NCBI GenBank assembly: GCA_031275035.1
Contig: JAISPH010000115.1
Span: 1 to 9,249 of the forward strand
DNA: 9,249 nt
Source: Treponema sp.
GTDB lineage: Bacteria > Spirochaetota > Spirochaetia > Treponematales > Breznakiellaceae
Direction of reading: 5' to 3'
Shown: positions 1-6,840 of the stretch, one piece after another
Layout of the letters: each line of letters begins with the position of its first letter
Position numbering within the stretch: the stretch's first letter is position 1
The notes under the pieces: generated by a model
The model's database searches: none
What the model saw: only the letters and a program-made list of their open reading frames with translations
Told to the model about the DNA's origin: nothing
Made by a program: the position numbers and the translations under genes

Positions 1-6
1 GAATTC

Positions 7-42
<36 letters not shown>

Positions 43-207
43 AAGAACCGTGCCAAGCGGGCGCGTTATTTATTACTGCGGGACCGGAAAGGCTTTTCAC
101 AATGGGGTATCGTAGCATGGGAAAGGGGGGGTTGTCACGGGGCTTATCTGCGGCAGGGCGGAGGGCTTTTACCGGGGCGATATATACGAAGTACGTTTAT
201 AAGTACT

Positions 208-241
208 GGGGCGGCGATATATACGCAATACATATATATGC
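208..241. repeat. 34-bp exact direct repeat, copy 1
   Basis: Bases 208-241 (starting GGGGCGGCGATATATACGCA) are identical to 392-425. The offset is 184 bp, which is five dyad units. The neighbouring units 181-201 and 256-274 match 365-385 and 440-458 at the same offset, so this is part of a higher-order repeat. Confidence 0.9.
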
Positions 242-391
242 GGGGTTTGGGGTGATTAGACGAATTGCGTATATTTGAGGGGCGGGGATGATTAGACGAA
301 CTACGTCTATATGCGCTGAGGCGGTGGTATATACGAATTGCGTCTATACGCGGCGGGATGGCGATATATACGAAGTACGTATATTTGCGGC

Positions 392-425
392 GGGGCGGCG
401 ATATATACGCAATACATATATATGC
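392..425. repeat. 34-bp exact direct repeat, copy 2
   Basis: This is the second copy of the exact 34-bp match to 208-241, embedded in the seventh dyad unit. Identity stops sharply at 426 (C here, G at 242), and the linkers beyond have diverged much more than the dyad cores. Confidence 0.9.
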
Positions 426-577
426 CGGGAAAAGACCGGTTAGACGAACTGCGTATATATCCGGGCGGACGGATGTAACACGTATTCGCTTTATTTCCGG
501 GGGCGGGGAGTGAGTCCGGGCATAATGGCGGATCCCCGGCGGACCCGGACGGAAGGGGAGGACCTGCCGTTTTACGG

Positions 578-605
578 TTGACGAATTCGATCCTTAACAT
601 ATACC
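578..605 (+). promoter_or_regulatory. Possible promoter overlapping an alternative TTG start
   Basis: TTGACG (578-583) and TATACC (600-605), 16 bp apart, resemble -35 and -10 boxes. If functional, transcription would begin around 612, almost on the ATG at 614, giving a leaderless or nearly leaderless message. This would explain why no Shine-Dalgarno sequence precedes that ATG. The same TTG could instead be read as a start codon. The match is modest, and chance is a real alternative. Confidence 0.3.
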
Positions 606-613
606 ATACCGGT

Positions 614-2053
614 ATGCGGAATATAAGGAACCTTGCGGTATTTGTCCTGCTGGGCGTCTTTTTCGGCGCGGGGGCCCTGTACCCCCAGCAGCGTTATCCC
701 CTGGGGGCGATCTTCGACGAGGCGGCCTACAGCCGCCTGCCGCGGAAGGCGCCCCTGGCAAGCCGGGCCTACGAGGGGTTGCCGAAATCCTGCTCGCTGA
801 AGCAGTATGCGCCCCTGCCCGGGGATCAGACCGATTACGGAACCTGCGTCGCCTGGGCTTCGGCTTATGCGGCCCGGACCATTTCGGAATCCGTGGCCCT
901 GGACCGGAAAGATCAGACCGATACCACCAGGAACGCCTTTTCCCCGGTATATATCTACCGCAGTATCCGCCCGGATGATCCCGAATGCCGCCAGGGGGCG
1001 CAGATCTTCGTGGCCCTGGATTTGATGAAGGATTCGGGGGCCGTTAAGATGATCGACATCGAACGGACGACAGCCTTTCCCAGGGTTGACCTTTCCCGGT
1101 ACCGGGAAAGCAGGAAGTACCCCATCGCCGATTATGTTACCCTCTTTTCCCGGGACGAGCGGAGCAAGCCGGGCCTGGTGGTCAAGACGGTAAAGAAAAG
1201 TCTTGTCGAGGGGAAGCCCGTTATCATCGGCATGAATACCCCCGTTTCATTTATGGAAGCGGACACGGTGTGGCAGCCGGCGGAAAGCCCCCGTTCCTTC
1301 TACGGCGGCCATGCCATGTGCGTGGTGGGCTATGACGACGAAAAAAACGGCGGCGCCTTTGAGGTGATCAACAGCTGGGGCAGAAAGTGGGGCAGCGGCG
1401 GTTTTATATGGATTCCCTACACGGCCTTTGCCGAATTTGTCATGGAAGGTTACGAGATAATCGAAAATATTGCGATCTACAGCGATACGGTAAGGTTTGC
1501 GGGTTCCGCACAGGTCGAGATTATCTCCGGCTCCGGCGTCAGATCCGCGCCCCTGGTTCCCGTCTCCGGCGCTTTCTACAAAACCGCCCTTCCCCTGGAA
1601 GAGGGAACCCGGTTCCGCTTTACGGCGGAATCCGGCGAGAGCGCCTATGTGTATGCCTTTGCCGCTTCTCAGGCGCCGGATACGTCCGCCGGTCCCGGTG
1701 AATTTTTTTCGCCGGCGCTGCTGTTCCCCCAGGCCGGCGTTTCGCCGCTGCTCAATTACCGGGACAGCGTCATTACCATGCCCGGCGACGACAAAAGCCT
1801 TGTGCTGGATAATGTCCCCGGGATGGAATACTTGTTTATACTGTATGCAAAACAGGCCCTGGACATACGGGCCATTATGCGCCGTTTTGAAAGCGCCCGG
1901 GGGACTCCCGCAGAGCGGCTGTCCGCCGCGGTGGGTCCCGCTCTTTTGAAGGCCGGTGCGGTAAGCTACGGCGGGGAAAACGCGGCCTTTACCGCAGAGA
2001 CCGGCGACAGCCGGGCGGTGGCCGCCTTGGTGGTGGCGATAGACCACCGATGA
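614..2053 (+). CDS. Secreted papain-like cysteine peptidase with DUF4384-like C-terminus
   Basis: A predicted exported cysteine peptidase of the papain (C1, clan CA) fold, 479 aa from ATG 614. Residues 1-24 form a signal peptide: an Arg-containing start, a hydrophobic core, then ALYPQQ. The catalytic signature is visible: Gln72 for the oxyanion hole, Cys78 in DYGTCVAWASAYA, His233 in YGGHAMCVVGYDD and Asn253 in VINSWGRKWGSGGF. Residues about 298-420 resemble the DUF4384 domain seen beside bacterial proteases (a YVYAFA strand, then LFPQ and a late FILYA strand); that assignment is by eye. A TTG at 578 would add 12 residues before the signal peptide and has only a distant purine tract (555-562), so ATG 614 is preferred although it has no clear ribosome site. 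The gene lies directly after the dyad-repeat array and ends 6 bp from the convergent caspase gene. Substrate unknown. Confidence 0.88.
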   Translation: MRNIRNLAVFVLLGVFFGAGALYPQQRYPLGAIFDEAAYSRLPRKAPLASRAYEGLPKSCSLKQYAPLPGDQTDYGTCVAWASAYAARTISESVALDRKDQTDTTRNAFSPVYIYRSIRPDDPECRQGAQIFVALDLMKDSGAVKMIDIERTTAFPRVDLSRYRESRKYPIADYVTLFSRDERSKPGLVVKTVKKSLVEGKPVIIGMNTPVSFMEADTVWQPAESPRSFYGGHAMCVVGYDDEKNGGAFEVINSWGRKWGSGGFIWIPYTAFAEFVMEGYEIIENIAIYSDTVRFAGSAQVEIISGSGVRSAPLVPVSGAFYKTALPLEEGTRFRFTAESGESAYVYAFAASQAPDTSAGPGEFFSPALLFPQAGVSPLLNYRDSVITMPGDDKSLVLDNVPGMEYLFILYAKQALDIRAIMRRFESARGTPAERLSAAVGPALLKAGAVSYGGENAAFTAETGDSRAVAALVVAIDHR

Positions 2054-2059
2054 ATGGAA

Positions 2060-3772
2060 TTACCCGGTTTTGTTTCGCGCCAGACGGAAGCCCAGGCTGC
2101 CCCCGGCGGTTTCGGGCGGATCGCTTGACCGGGCCGCGGAACGTATGTCTTTGGCCGCCGAGTCCCAGCCGCCGCCCCGGTTGACCCGGTGGACCCCCGA
2201 ATCCGGCCCCGCGGGATTTACCGCGGTCCCTTCGGTTTCCTCTTTGGGAAGGCCGTAGAAATCCCAACACCATTCCCAGACATTGCCGTGCATATCGTAG
2301 AGCCCCCAGCCGTTGGGCCGGAGTGAGGCCGCCGGGGTTGTGCCCCTGCGGAAGAGGCCGGGGTTGTTGTTAAAGTAGGGAACAGTACCGTTGTAGTTTG
2401 CCTGGGCCGTAGAAATCCCGGTCCCGGTGGAGAAGGGCGTTGCGGTTCCGGCCCGGCAGGCGTATTCCCATTCCGCTTCGGTGGGGAGCCTGAAACCATC
2501 GGCGTTTCTGTCCCAGCGTATCTCTTCCCCCGCAATCGTGTATGCGGGGGCGAGCCCTTCTTTGGCCGAAAGCCAGTTGCAGTAGGCCGCGGCGTCGAAC
2601 CAGCTTACGTTGACCGCCGGATGATCGCCGTCCTGCCTGAAACCGGGGCGCCGCCAGTCCGCGCCGGCCCGGAATTCCCATTCGCCGGCGGTTTCGTTGT
2701 AGGCAAAGGCGCCCCCCGCCTGTTCCGCGCTGGTCCGGTACCCGGTCTCTTCGACAAAACGCCGGAATTCGCCGGCGGTAACTTCCCGTTTCCCCAGGTA
2801 AAAGGCGCTCACCTGTACCGGCCGAATCTGCTCCTGGTATCCCACCCGCTCCCGTTCCGACGGAGGACTGCCCATGGAGAAGGTCCCGGCGGGGATGGCG
2901 GCCATTTCCGGGGCGGGGAAACTGTCCTCATACGGGGCCGCCGCGGATATTGCCGCCGTTTCCGGGAAGGCCCCCCCGCCGGCGGGGGGAGCCGCCGTAT
3001 TGGCCCCGGAGGCGATGGAGTAATACAACTCGCTGACGATGCTGCCGTTCTGGTAGGGCCGCTGTCTGCCGCCGGTGAGCCGCAGGGTTTCCCGGGTGAT
3101 AAGTCCCGCCATGACGGGGAGGATTTCGCCCGAATCAATGTACTTGAGAAAGGCTTCGGTGAAAGGGCTGTTCCTGTCCTCTCCGTCCATGGCAATGGCG
3201 CCGGGGGCGGTGGAAAACATGATAAAAATATCCTGGGGCGGATGTTCCACGGTAACAAAGCCCCGGAAAAGACCGCGGCTTCCGCCTGCCAGATTTTTGA
3301 AGGGATTGTCCCGGCAGGCGTCAAGGATTACCACGTTGAGTTTGTTCTTGGCCGTTTGTTCCAGAGAGAGGAGCAGCCGTCCCAGAGGGTAGGAACCGTA
3401 GACAATACCCGCCTCGTCCCCGGCGTTTATGTCCACCGGCAAAAGATAGTTTTCCCCCGCCGCCTGAACCCCGTGTCCGGCATACCAGAAGAAACCTTCG
3501 CTGGACTGTTCGGCGGAAAGCCGGCGTATCCAGCCGCCTATGGCCCGGGTCATGGAACCTATGTCGCCGTTAAGCTGAAGTTCGACGTCGTAGCCGAGGG
3601 ATAAAAGTTTTTCCGCCACATCGGAAGCGTCGTTGGCCGCATTCGGCAGATTGTCCACATGCTGATAATCGCCGTTGCCGATGACCAGGGCGAAACGCGG
3701 AGCCGCCCATGTTCCGGCATACCCCGCAAAAACGAATAAAACGCCCGCCAGAAAAACGCTCTTTACCTTCAT
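2060..3772 (-). CDS. Secreted caspase-like peptidase fused to FGE/SUMF1-type domain
   Basis: A two-domain exported protein of 570 aa from ATG 3772. Residues 1-24 are a signal peptide. Residues 25-255 are a caspase/metacaspase-like (C14, clan CD) domain starting RFALVIGNGDYQ, with catalytic His100 in WYAGHGVQ and Cys153 in ILDACRDNPF. A Pro/Ala/Gly-rich linker (about 256-288) leads to a formylglycine-generating-enzyme-type domain (289-568) with IPAGTFSMGSP, FRLPTEAEWEYACRAG, LYDMHGNVWEWCWDFY and a final RGGGW...GFRLAR. The region that carries the paired catalytic cysteines in true FGE (after RGGGW) has none, so sulfatase-activating chemistry is unlikely; a C-type-lectin-like binding or structural role is more likely. 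Caspase-FGE fusions are known among bacterial orthocaspases. A TTG at 3784 gives four more residues, but a G6 tract (3777-3782) sits 4 nt before ATG 3772. Probably co-transcribed with the PPC-domain gene upstream. Confidence 0.92.
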   Translation of the reverse strand: MKVKSVFLAGVLFVFAGYAGTWAAPRFALVIGNGDYQHVDNLPNAANDASDVAEKLLSLGYDVELQLNGDIGSMTRAIGGWIRRLSAEQSSEGFFWYAGHGVQAAGENYLLPVDINAGDEAGIVYGSYPLGRLLLSLEQTAKNKLNVVILDACRDNPFKNLAGGSRGLFRGFVTVEHPPQDIFIMFSTAPGAIAMDGEDRNSPFTEAFLKYIDSGEILPVMAGLITRETLRLTGGRQRPYQNGSIVSELYYSIASGANTAAPPAGGGAFPETAAISAAAPYEDSFPAPEMAAIPAGTFSMGSPPSERERVGYQEQIRPVQVSAFYLGKREVTAGEFRRFVEETGYRTSAEQAGGAFAYNETAGEWEFRAGADWRRPGFRQDGDHPAVNVSWFDAAAYCNWLSAKEGLAPAYTIAGEEIRWDRNADGFRLPTEAEWEYACRAGTATPFSTGTGISTAQANYNGTVPYFNNNPGLFRRGTTPAASLRPNGWGLYDMHGNVWEWCWDFYGLPKEETEGTAVNPAGPDSGVHRVNRGGGWDSAAKDIRSAARSSDPPETAGGSLGFRLARNKTG

Positions 3773-3776
3773 GGTT

Positions 3777-3782
3777 CCCCCC
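3777..3782 (-). promoter_or_regulatory. G-rich ribosome-binding site deciding the caspase gene start
   Basis: Six G residues on the minus strand lie 4 nt before ATG 3772 and overlap the codon after the alternative TTG at 3784. This favours the ATG, which also begins a cleaner signal peptide (Met-Lys-Val-Lys). A pure G6 is a weak, atypical Shine-Dalgarno sequence. Confidence 0.5.
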
Positions 3783-3823
3783 AACGGTTTACCCCTGCCG
3801 TTTCACCCTTTCCTCTTCTTACA

Positions 3824-5017
3824 TCACTCCCCGCTATCCACCCTGATCGTATAAGGTTCATCCGGTTCGTCATCAAAACACTCCACCTTTACATAGTACG
3901 TTCCTGCCTGAAGGCTCACGGAGAGGAGCGAATCCAGATTTTGGCCGCCGTCATCGTCGGCGTCAATGGAGTTATAATCGTCATCGTACAATTCAATGTA
4001 GGTGTCAAGACCGGTGGAATTGACGCCCTGGGCCCGGATGGTATAGCGGCCGGACTGGGTTATCTGAAACTTGACCCAGTCCACATCATCTCCGGTGGTG
4101 AAGGTATGCTGCTGGGCTGTTCCCAGACTTATTTCTTTGGCGGAATCGGACTCATTGTCGTTTTCATATTCATCGGGGGTCATGCGGACCGGTTCGGTAA
4201 GCCAGGCGTGAAAACCGTATGTTCCCGTATCGTTGTCATAGGCGCGGACCTTGGCGGTATAGCTGTTCCCCGCATGCACCTGATACCGGATACGGGCGTT
4301 GACATCGGAGCCGCCGTCGTCATCTTCGGTCAGACTATCCCGCGAACCGGCGTCGTATAGTTCCATATAAGTATCTATGTCCTCCCCGGTGGTTTCCATG
4401 ACCAGCGTCCCGTCCTTATCCGGCGTAAGGAGAAAAAAGTCTTCGTCATTATCATTGTGAAGAGTGCGGTTGATAACCGGCCCGTTACTGCCGGCCGCTA
4501 TATCCACAGCCAGGGGATTTTCGAGGCTGTCCGGTTCGTAGGCGTCGCGGATAACCGAAGGCGATGAACCGCTCCTGCCGCCGGAAAGCATTTCGGCGAT
4601 GTATTCATTGAACTCAAAATCCGCATGGAAACTTGCCTCGATTGAATGATCGCTGAGACGGATAAGCCGGGTATACACGCGGATCGTACCGGCCGTTTCA
4701 ATAATTTCGCCGGAGACGGTCCAGTCCGAAGGATTGGGACCGGCTGAAATCAGGATAAAAGACCGGTCCGGTATGTTCACCAATTCTTCGGTAAGCTGGG
4801 CGGCCCAGTAGAGGCCGAGGGCCGGCGCCGAATTTTGGTAATTCCATTGGCCCAGGGCGATTTTTGGACTTTCCCCGGCGGGGATTTTCTTCTGTATGTC
4901 CGCGGCAAGGGTTTTTACCGCGCTGTCCAGCCGGGATACGGAATCCGCTGCATTCTGTCCGTACAAGACGGAAAGGACAAAGAAAAAAACAAAACACGGC
5001 GCAATACGTTTACTCAT
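3824..5017 (-). CDS. Exported protein with two PPC (pre-peptidase C-terminal) domains
   Basis: 397 aa, of unknown exact function. Residues 1-20 are a signal peptide ending LYG before QNA; there is no lipobox Cys at that site. Residues about 24-145 form a domain with a WAAQLTEELVN...DRSFILIS and DWTVSGEIIE pattern, reminiscent of CsgG/FlgO-type periplasmic proteins, though this is tentative. Two PPC-like beta-sandwich repeats follow at about 158-272 and 281-395. They share PDEYEND/YEPDS starts, DxDFFLL or DVDWVKF, and DTYxELYD followed by an Asp-rich DDDGG loop that could bind calcium. PPC domains usually accompany secreted peptidases, where they act in folding or binding; here there is no peptidase domain in the same chain, but the caspase-like gene lies 51 bp downstream. 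The start is secure: AGGGAGG ends about 5 nt before ATG. An alternative role is a beta-barrel-associated envelope protein. Confidence 0.85.
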   Translation of the reverse strand: MSKRIAPCFVFFFVLSVLYGQNAADSVSRLDSAVKTLAADIQKKIPAGESPKIALGQWNYQNSAPALGLYWAAQLTEELVNIPDRSFILISAGPNPSDWTVSGEIIETAGTIRVYTRLIRLSDHSIEASFHADFEFNEYIAEMLSGGRSGSSPSVIRDAYEPDSLENPLAVDIAAGSNGPVINRTLHNDNDEDFFLLTPDKDGTLVMETTGEDIDTYMELYDAGSRDSLTEDDDGGSDVNARIRYQVHAGNSYTAKVRAYDNDTGTYGFHAWLTEPVRMTPDEYENDNESDSAKEISLGTAQQHTFTTGDDVDWVKFQITQSGRYTIRAQGVNSTGLDTYIELYDDDYNSIDADDDGGQNLDSLLSVSLQAGTYYVKVECFDDEPDEPYTIRVDSGE

Positions 5018-5021
5018 TATT

Positions 5022-5028
5022 CCTCCCT
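5022..5028 (-). promoter_or_regulatory. Strong Shine-Dalgarno site of the PPC-domain gene
   Basis: The minus-strand sequence reads AGGGAGG followed by AATA and the ATG at 5017, the best ribosome-binding site in the window. It fixes the start and lies only about 10 bases from the base of the leader inverted repeat. Confidence 0.75.
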
Positions 5029-5035
5029 ATAAACA

Positions 5036-5071
5036 GTGTCTATCCATAATGTAGACACGTTATGGATAGAC
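5036..5071 (-). promoter_or_regulatory. Overlapping inverted repeats in the leader of the PPC-domain gene
   Basis: A perfect 12-bp inverted repeat (5038-5049 GTCTATCCATAA and 5060-5071) has a 10-base loop. Inside it a second perfect 7-bp repeat (5036-5042 GTGTCTA and 5052-5058 TAGACAC) competes for the same left arm. It lies between the phosphofructokinase stop (5094) and the Shine-Dalgarno sequence (5022-5028) of the next gene. No U-tract follows it on the minus strand, so a standard intrinsic terminator is unlikely. It could be an operator for a dimeric regulator or a pair of alternative leader hairpins affecting ribosome access. Confidence 0.6.
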
Positions 5072-5093
5072 TACCTTAAACAAAAGCTATCGG

Positions 5094-6764
5094 CTATGAT
5101 CCAGCAGTACTGCTTGTATGTTCTAGCTGCAGGGTCTTGGTGGTAAGGTCGCAGACCTCCGGGGGTCCGTAGTACTGGATAGCGCCGGGAAAGAGGAAAC
5201 TGGTGGTAACCGCCCAGCTGTCCCGTTTTGCCGCAAGGGTCTTGAAGGGCCCTCCATCCAGTTCCACCAGGGCCTTTTTAATAACCGGTTTCTTGGAACC
5301 CTGGCGCTGTTCCATGTTCATCATCATGGTGAGGGGCACCCCGCCGGCGATCCACTGATCCGCCGGGGCGGTGAGGTTCCGCACGCTGGAGAGGTAACCC
5401 GTAAGTCCCGAGGCGATGAGTACAAAAGAGGAAAAGCCGAGGCTGTAGCAATAGTCGGCGTCGAAGTTCGTGGGAAAGGCGCAGCGGCCCTCGTAGCCGA
5501 AGAAATGGCTCAGGGCGTTAAATTTACCCTTATAGATGCCGGCTTTCTTCATCTCCGCAAGCTTCCGGTCCACCATGCCGATAAGAAGTTTTTCCGTTTC
5601 GATCCGGGATACCTGTACATTGCCGTGGGGGTCCCGGTCCATCAAAAGCTGCCGGGCAATATCCGGGGGAAGGCTCTCCAGCAGGGACAGGGACTCCGGG
5701 GAAAGCTTGATCCTGAGCCAGCTTATCTGATCGATAAGAGATGTCCGTTTGGCGAATTCTTCTCCCTCGGCCAGTACATCGTTCAGCTCTTCAATTAGTT
5801 TTTTCATTTCCGGGATGAATTCCACCACCCCCTCGGGAACCAGGACCACTCCGAAGTTTTCGCCGTTGTCCATCCGCCTGCAGACGGAAGCGCAGATCTG
5901 CTCTACGATGAGGCCGAGGGAGATCCCCTTGGATTCTATTTCCTCCGAGATAAGGCAGATATTGGGCTGGGTCTGGAGGGCGCATTCCAGGGTGATGTGG
6001 CTGGCGGAACGGCCCATGAGCCTGATAAAATGCCAGTACTTCTTTGCGCTATTGGCGTCCCGTTCGATATTGCCGATCAGCTCGCTGTAGGTTTTTACCG
6101 CAGTGTCGAAACCGAAGGAAGCCTCAATGTACTTGTTCTTTAGATCCCCGTCTATGGTTTTGGGGCACCCTATTACCTGGACCGCGGCGCCCTGGTCCAG
6201 AAAATATTCCGCCAGCAGCGCCGCATTGGTATTGGAATCGTCTCCGCCTATGATTACCACCGCATCCAGGCCCAGGGCCCTGGCGGTCTGCAGGGAAGCG
6301 GCAAACTGTTCCGGGCTTTCTATCTTGGTGCGGCCGGACCCTATCATGTCGAAGCCCCCGGTATTGCGGTAGGCCTCCAGTATTTCGCTGGTAATTTCCA
6401 CGGCCTTGTTTTCGATGAGCCCGCTGGGCCCCCCAAGAAAACCATAGAGCCTTGAAGCGGGATTTCCCTTTTTAAGGCCGTCGAAGAGGCCGGCGATTAC
6501 ATTATGGCCCCCCGGCGCCTGCCCGCCGGAGAGGATCACCCCCACGGTTAAACGGCGCCCGATCCGGTCATTTTTGCCCTGCACAAAGGTTGCCAAAGGC
6601 TTGCCGTAGCTGTGCTTAAAGAGCGTCCGCAGATCCTCCCGGTCCGCCGCCGATTCGGTGGGCTTGCCTAATTCAACGCTTATACCGGCGACTGGCCGGG
6701 ACAGGCTGGCGGGAAGTTTTGGTTTATAGGCGTACCGCGCTTTTTGTAAGGCTGAAATGTCCAT
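5094..6764 (-). CDS. pfp: Pyrophosphate-dependent phosphofructokinase (long form)
   Basis: Cytoplasmic glycolytic enzyme (EC 2.7.1.90) that reversibly phosphorylates fructose 6-phosphate at C1 using pyrophosphate instead of ATP. Its 556 aa matches the long PPi-PFK class of spirochaetes, chlamydiae and plants. Visible signatures are the phosphate loop [10 protein letters not shown] at 79-88, GGDDSNTN at 173-180 (the second Asp, where ATP enzymes have Gly, marks PPi use), the catalytic PKTIDGD at 201-207, the MGR substrate-binding triplet at 250-252 and PEG at 310-312. The start is supported by AGGAGAGG about 6 nt before ATG. It stands alone: 76 bp from the kinase gene upstream and 76 bp from the PPC-domain gene downstream. 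Using PPi saves ATP, which fits a fermentative lifestyle. No truncation or missing key residue is seen. Confidence 0.96.
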   Translation of the reverse strand: MDISALQKARYAYKPKLPASLSRPVAGISVELGKPTESAADREDLRTLFKHSYGKPLATFVQGKNDRIGRRLTVGVILSGGQAPGGHNVIAGLFDGLKKGNPASRLYGFLGGPSGLIENKAVEITSEILEAYRNTGGFDMIGSGRTKIESPEQFAASLQTARALGLDAVVIIGGDDSNTNAALLAEYFLDQGAAVQVIGCPKTIDGDLKNKYIEASFGFDTAVKTYSELIGNIERDANSAKKYWHFIRLMGRSASHITLECALQTQPNICLISEEIESKGISLGLIVEQICASVCRRMDNGENFGVVLVPEGVVEFIPEMKKLIEELNDVLAEGEEFAKRTSLIDQISWLRIKLSPESLSLLESLPPDIARQLLMDRDPHGNVQVSRIETEKLLIGMVDRKLAEMKKAGIYKGKFNALSHFFGYEGRCAFPTNFDADYCYSLGFSSFVLIASGLTGYLSSVRNLTAPADQWIAGGVPLTMMMNMEQRQGSKKPVIKKALVELDGGPFKTLAAKRDSWAVTTSFLFPGAIQYYGPPEVCDLTTKTLQLEHTSSTAGS

Positions 6765-6797
6765 GGGAACCTCTCCTGAAGTGTAATGAATTACCCA

Positions 6798-6827
6798 ATA
6801 GTACCGGAAAAGAGCCCAACCTCACAA
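6798..6827 (-). promoter_or_regulatory. Candidate promoter for the phosphofructokinase gene
   Basis: On the minus strand TTGTGA (6822-6827) and TACTAT (6798-6803) are separated by 18 bp, each matching 4 of 6 consensus bases. Initiation around 6790 would leave a leader of about 25 nt containing the Shine-Dalgarno sequence. It lies wholly in the 76-bp gap after the upstream gene's stop. Read by eye only. Confidence 0.35.
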
Positions 6828-6840
6828 GTCCGCTTTCCGC

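Larger units (their letters stand above)
181..500. repeat. Array of eight dyad repeats plus one decayed unit, 37-bp period
   Basis: Left arm, 5-bp spacer and right arm recur at 181-201, 218-238, 256-274, 292-310, 328-348, 365-385, 402-422 and 440-458, with a degenerate ninth copy around 476-500. The core ACG of successive units starts at 186, 223, 260, 296, 333, 370, 407, 444 and 480, giving steps of 37, 37, 36, 37, 37, 37, 37 and 36. Arms are of two types, TATATACG/CGTATATA-like and TTAGACG/CGTATAT-like. The central 5 bp are AAGTA, CAATA, AATTG, AACTA or AACTG. Linkers are G-rich (GCGGCGGGG-like). A 37-bp step is not a multiple of 3, so the array does not encode a repeated peptide. I know no named family for it; candidates are an operator cluster, a centromere- or iteron-like site, or a non-coding satellite. 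Confidence 0.88.

Noticed and set aside
181..500. CRISPR array
   Set aside because: The period is only 37 bp, the between-dyad sequence is G-rich and partly repeated rather than unique spacers, repeats vary from unit to unit, and no cas gene is present.
307..600. Minus-strand ORF of 97 aa
   Set aside because: It is the translation of the dyad repeats and their linkers, with Tyr/Ile/Arg/Pro-rich low-complexity output and a frame that shifts between units.
1247..2047. Minus-strand ORF antisense to the papain-like gene
   Set aside because: The plus strand carries the Cys/His/Asn catalytic motifs in order; the antisense product is Gly/Arg-rich and featureless.
2621..3604. Long plus-strand ORF antisense to the caspase/FGE gene
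   Set aside because: The opposite strand has clear domain motifs; the antisense frame is open because of G+C-rich third positions, and its translation has no recognisable pattern.
5036..5071. Intrinsic terminator of the phosphofructokinase gene
   Set aside because: The stem is AT-rich and is followed on the minus strand by ACTGTTTATAGG, not a U-tract.
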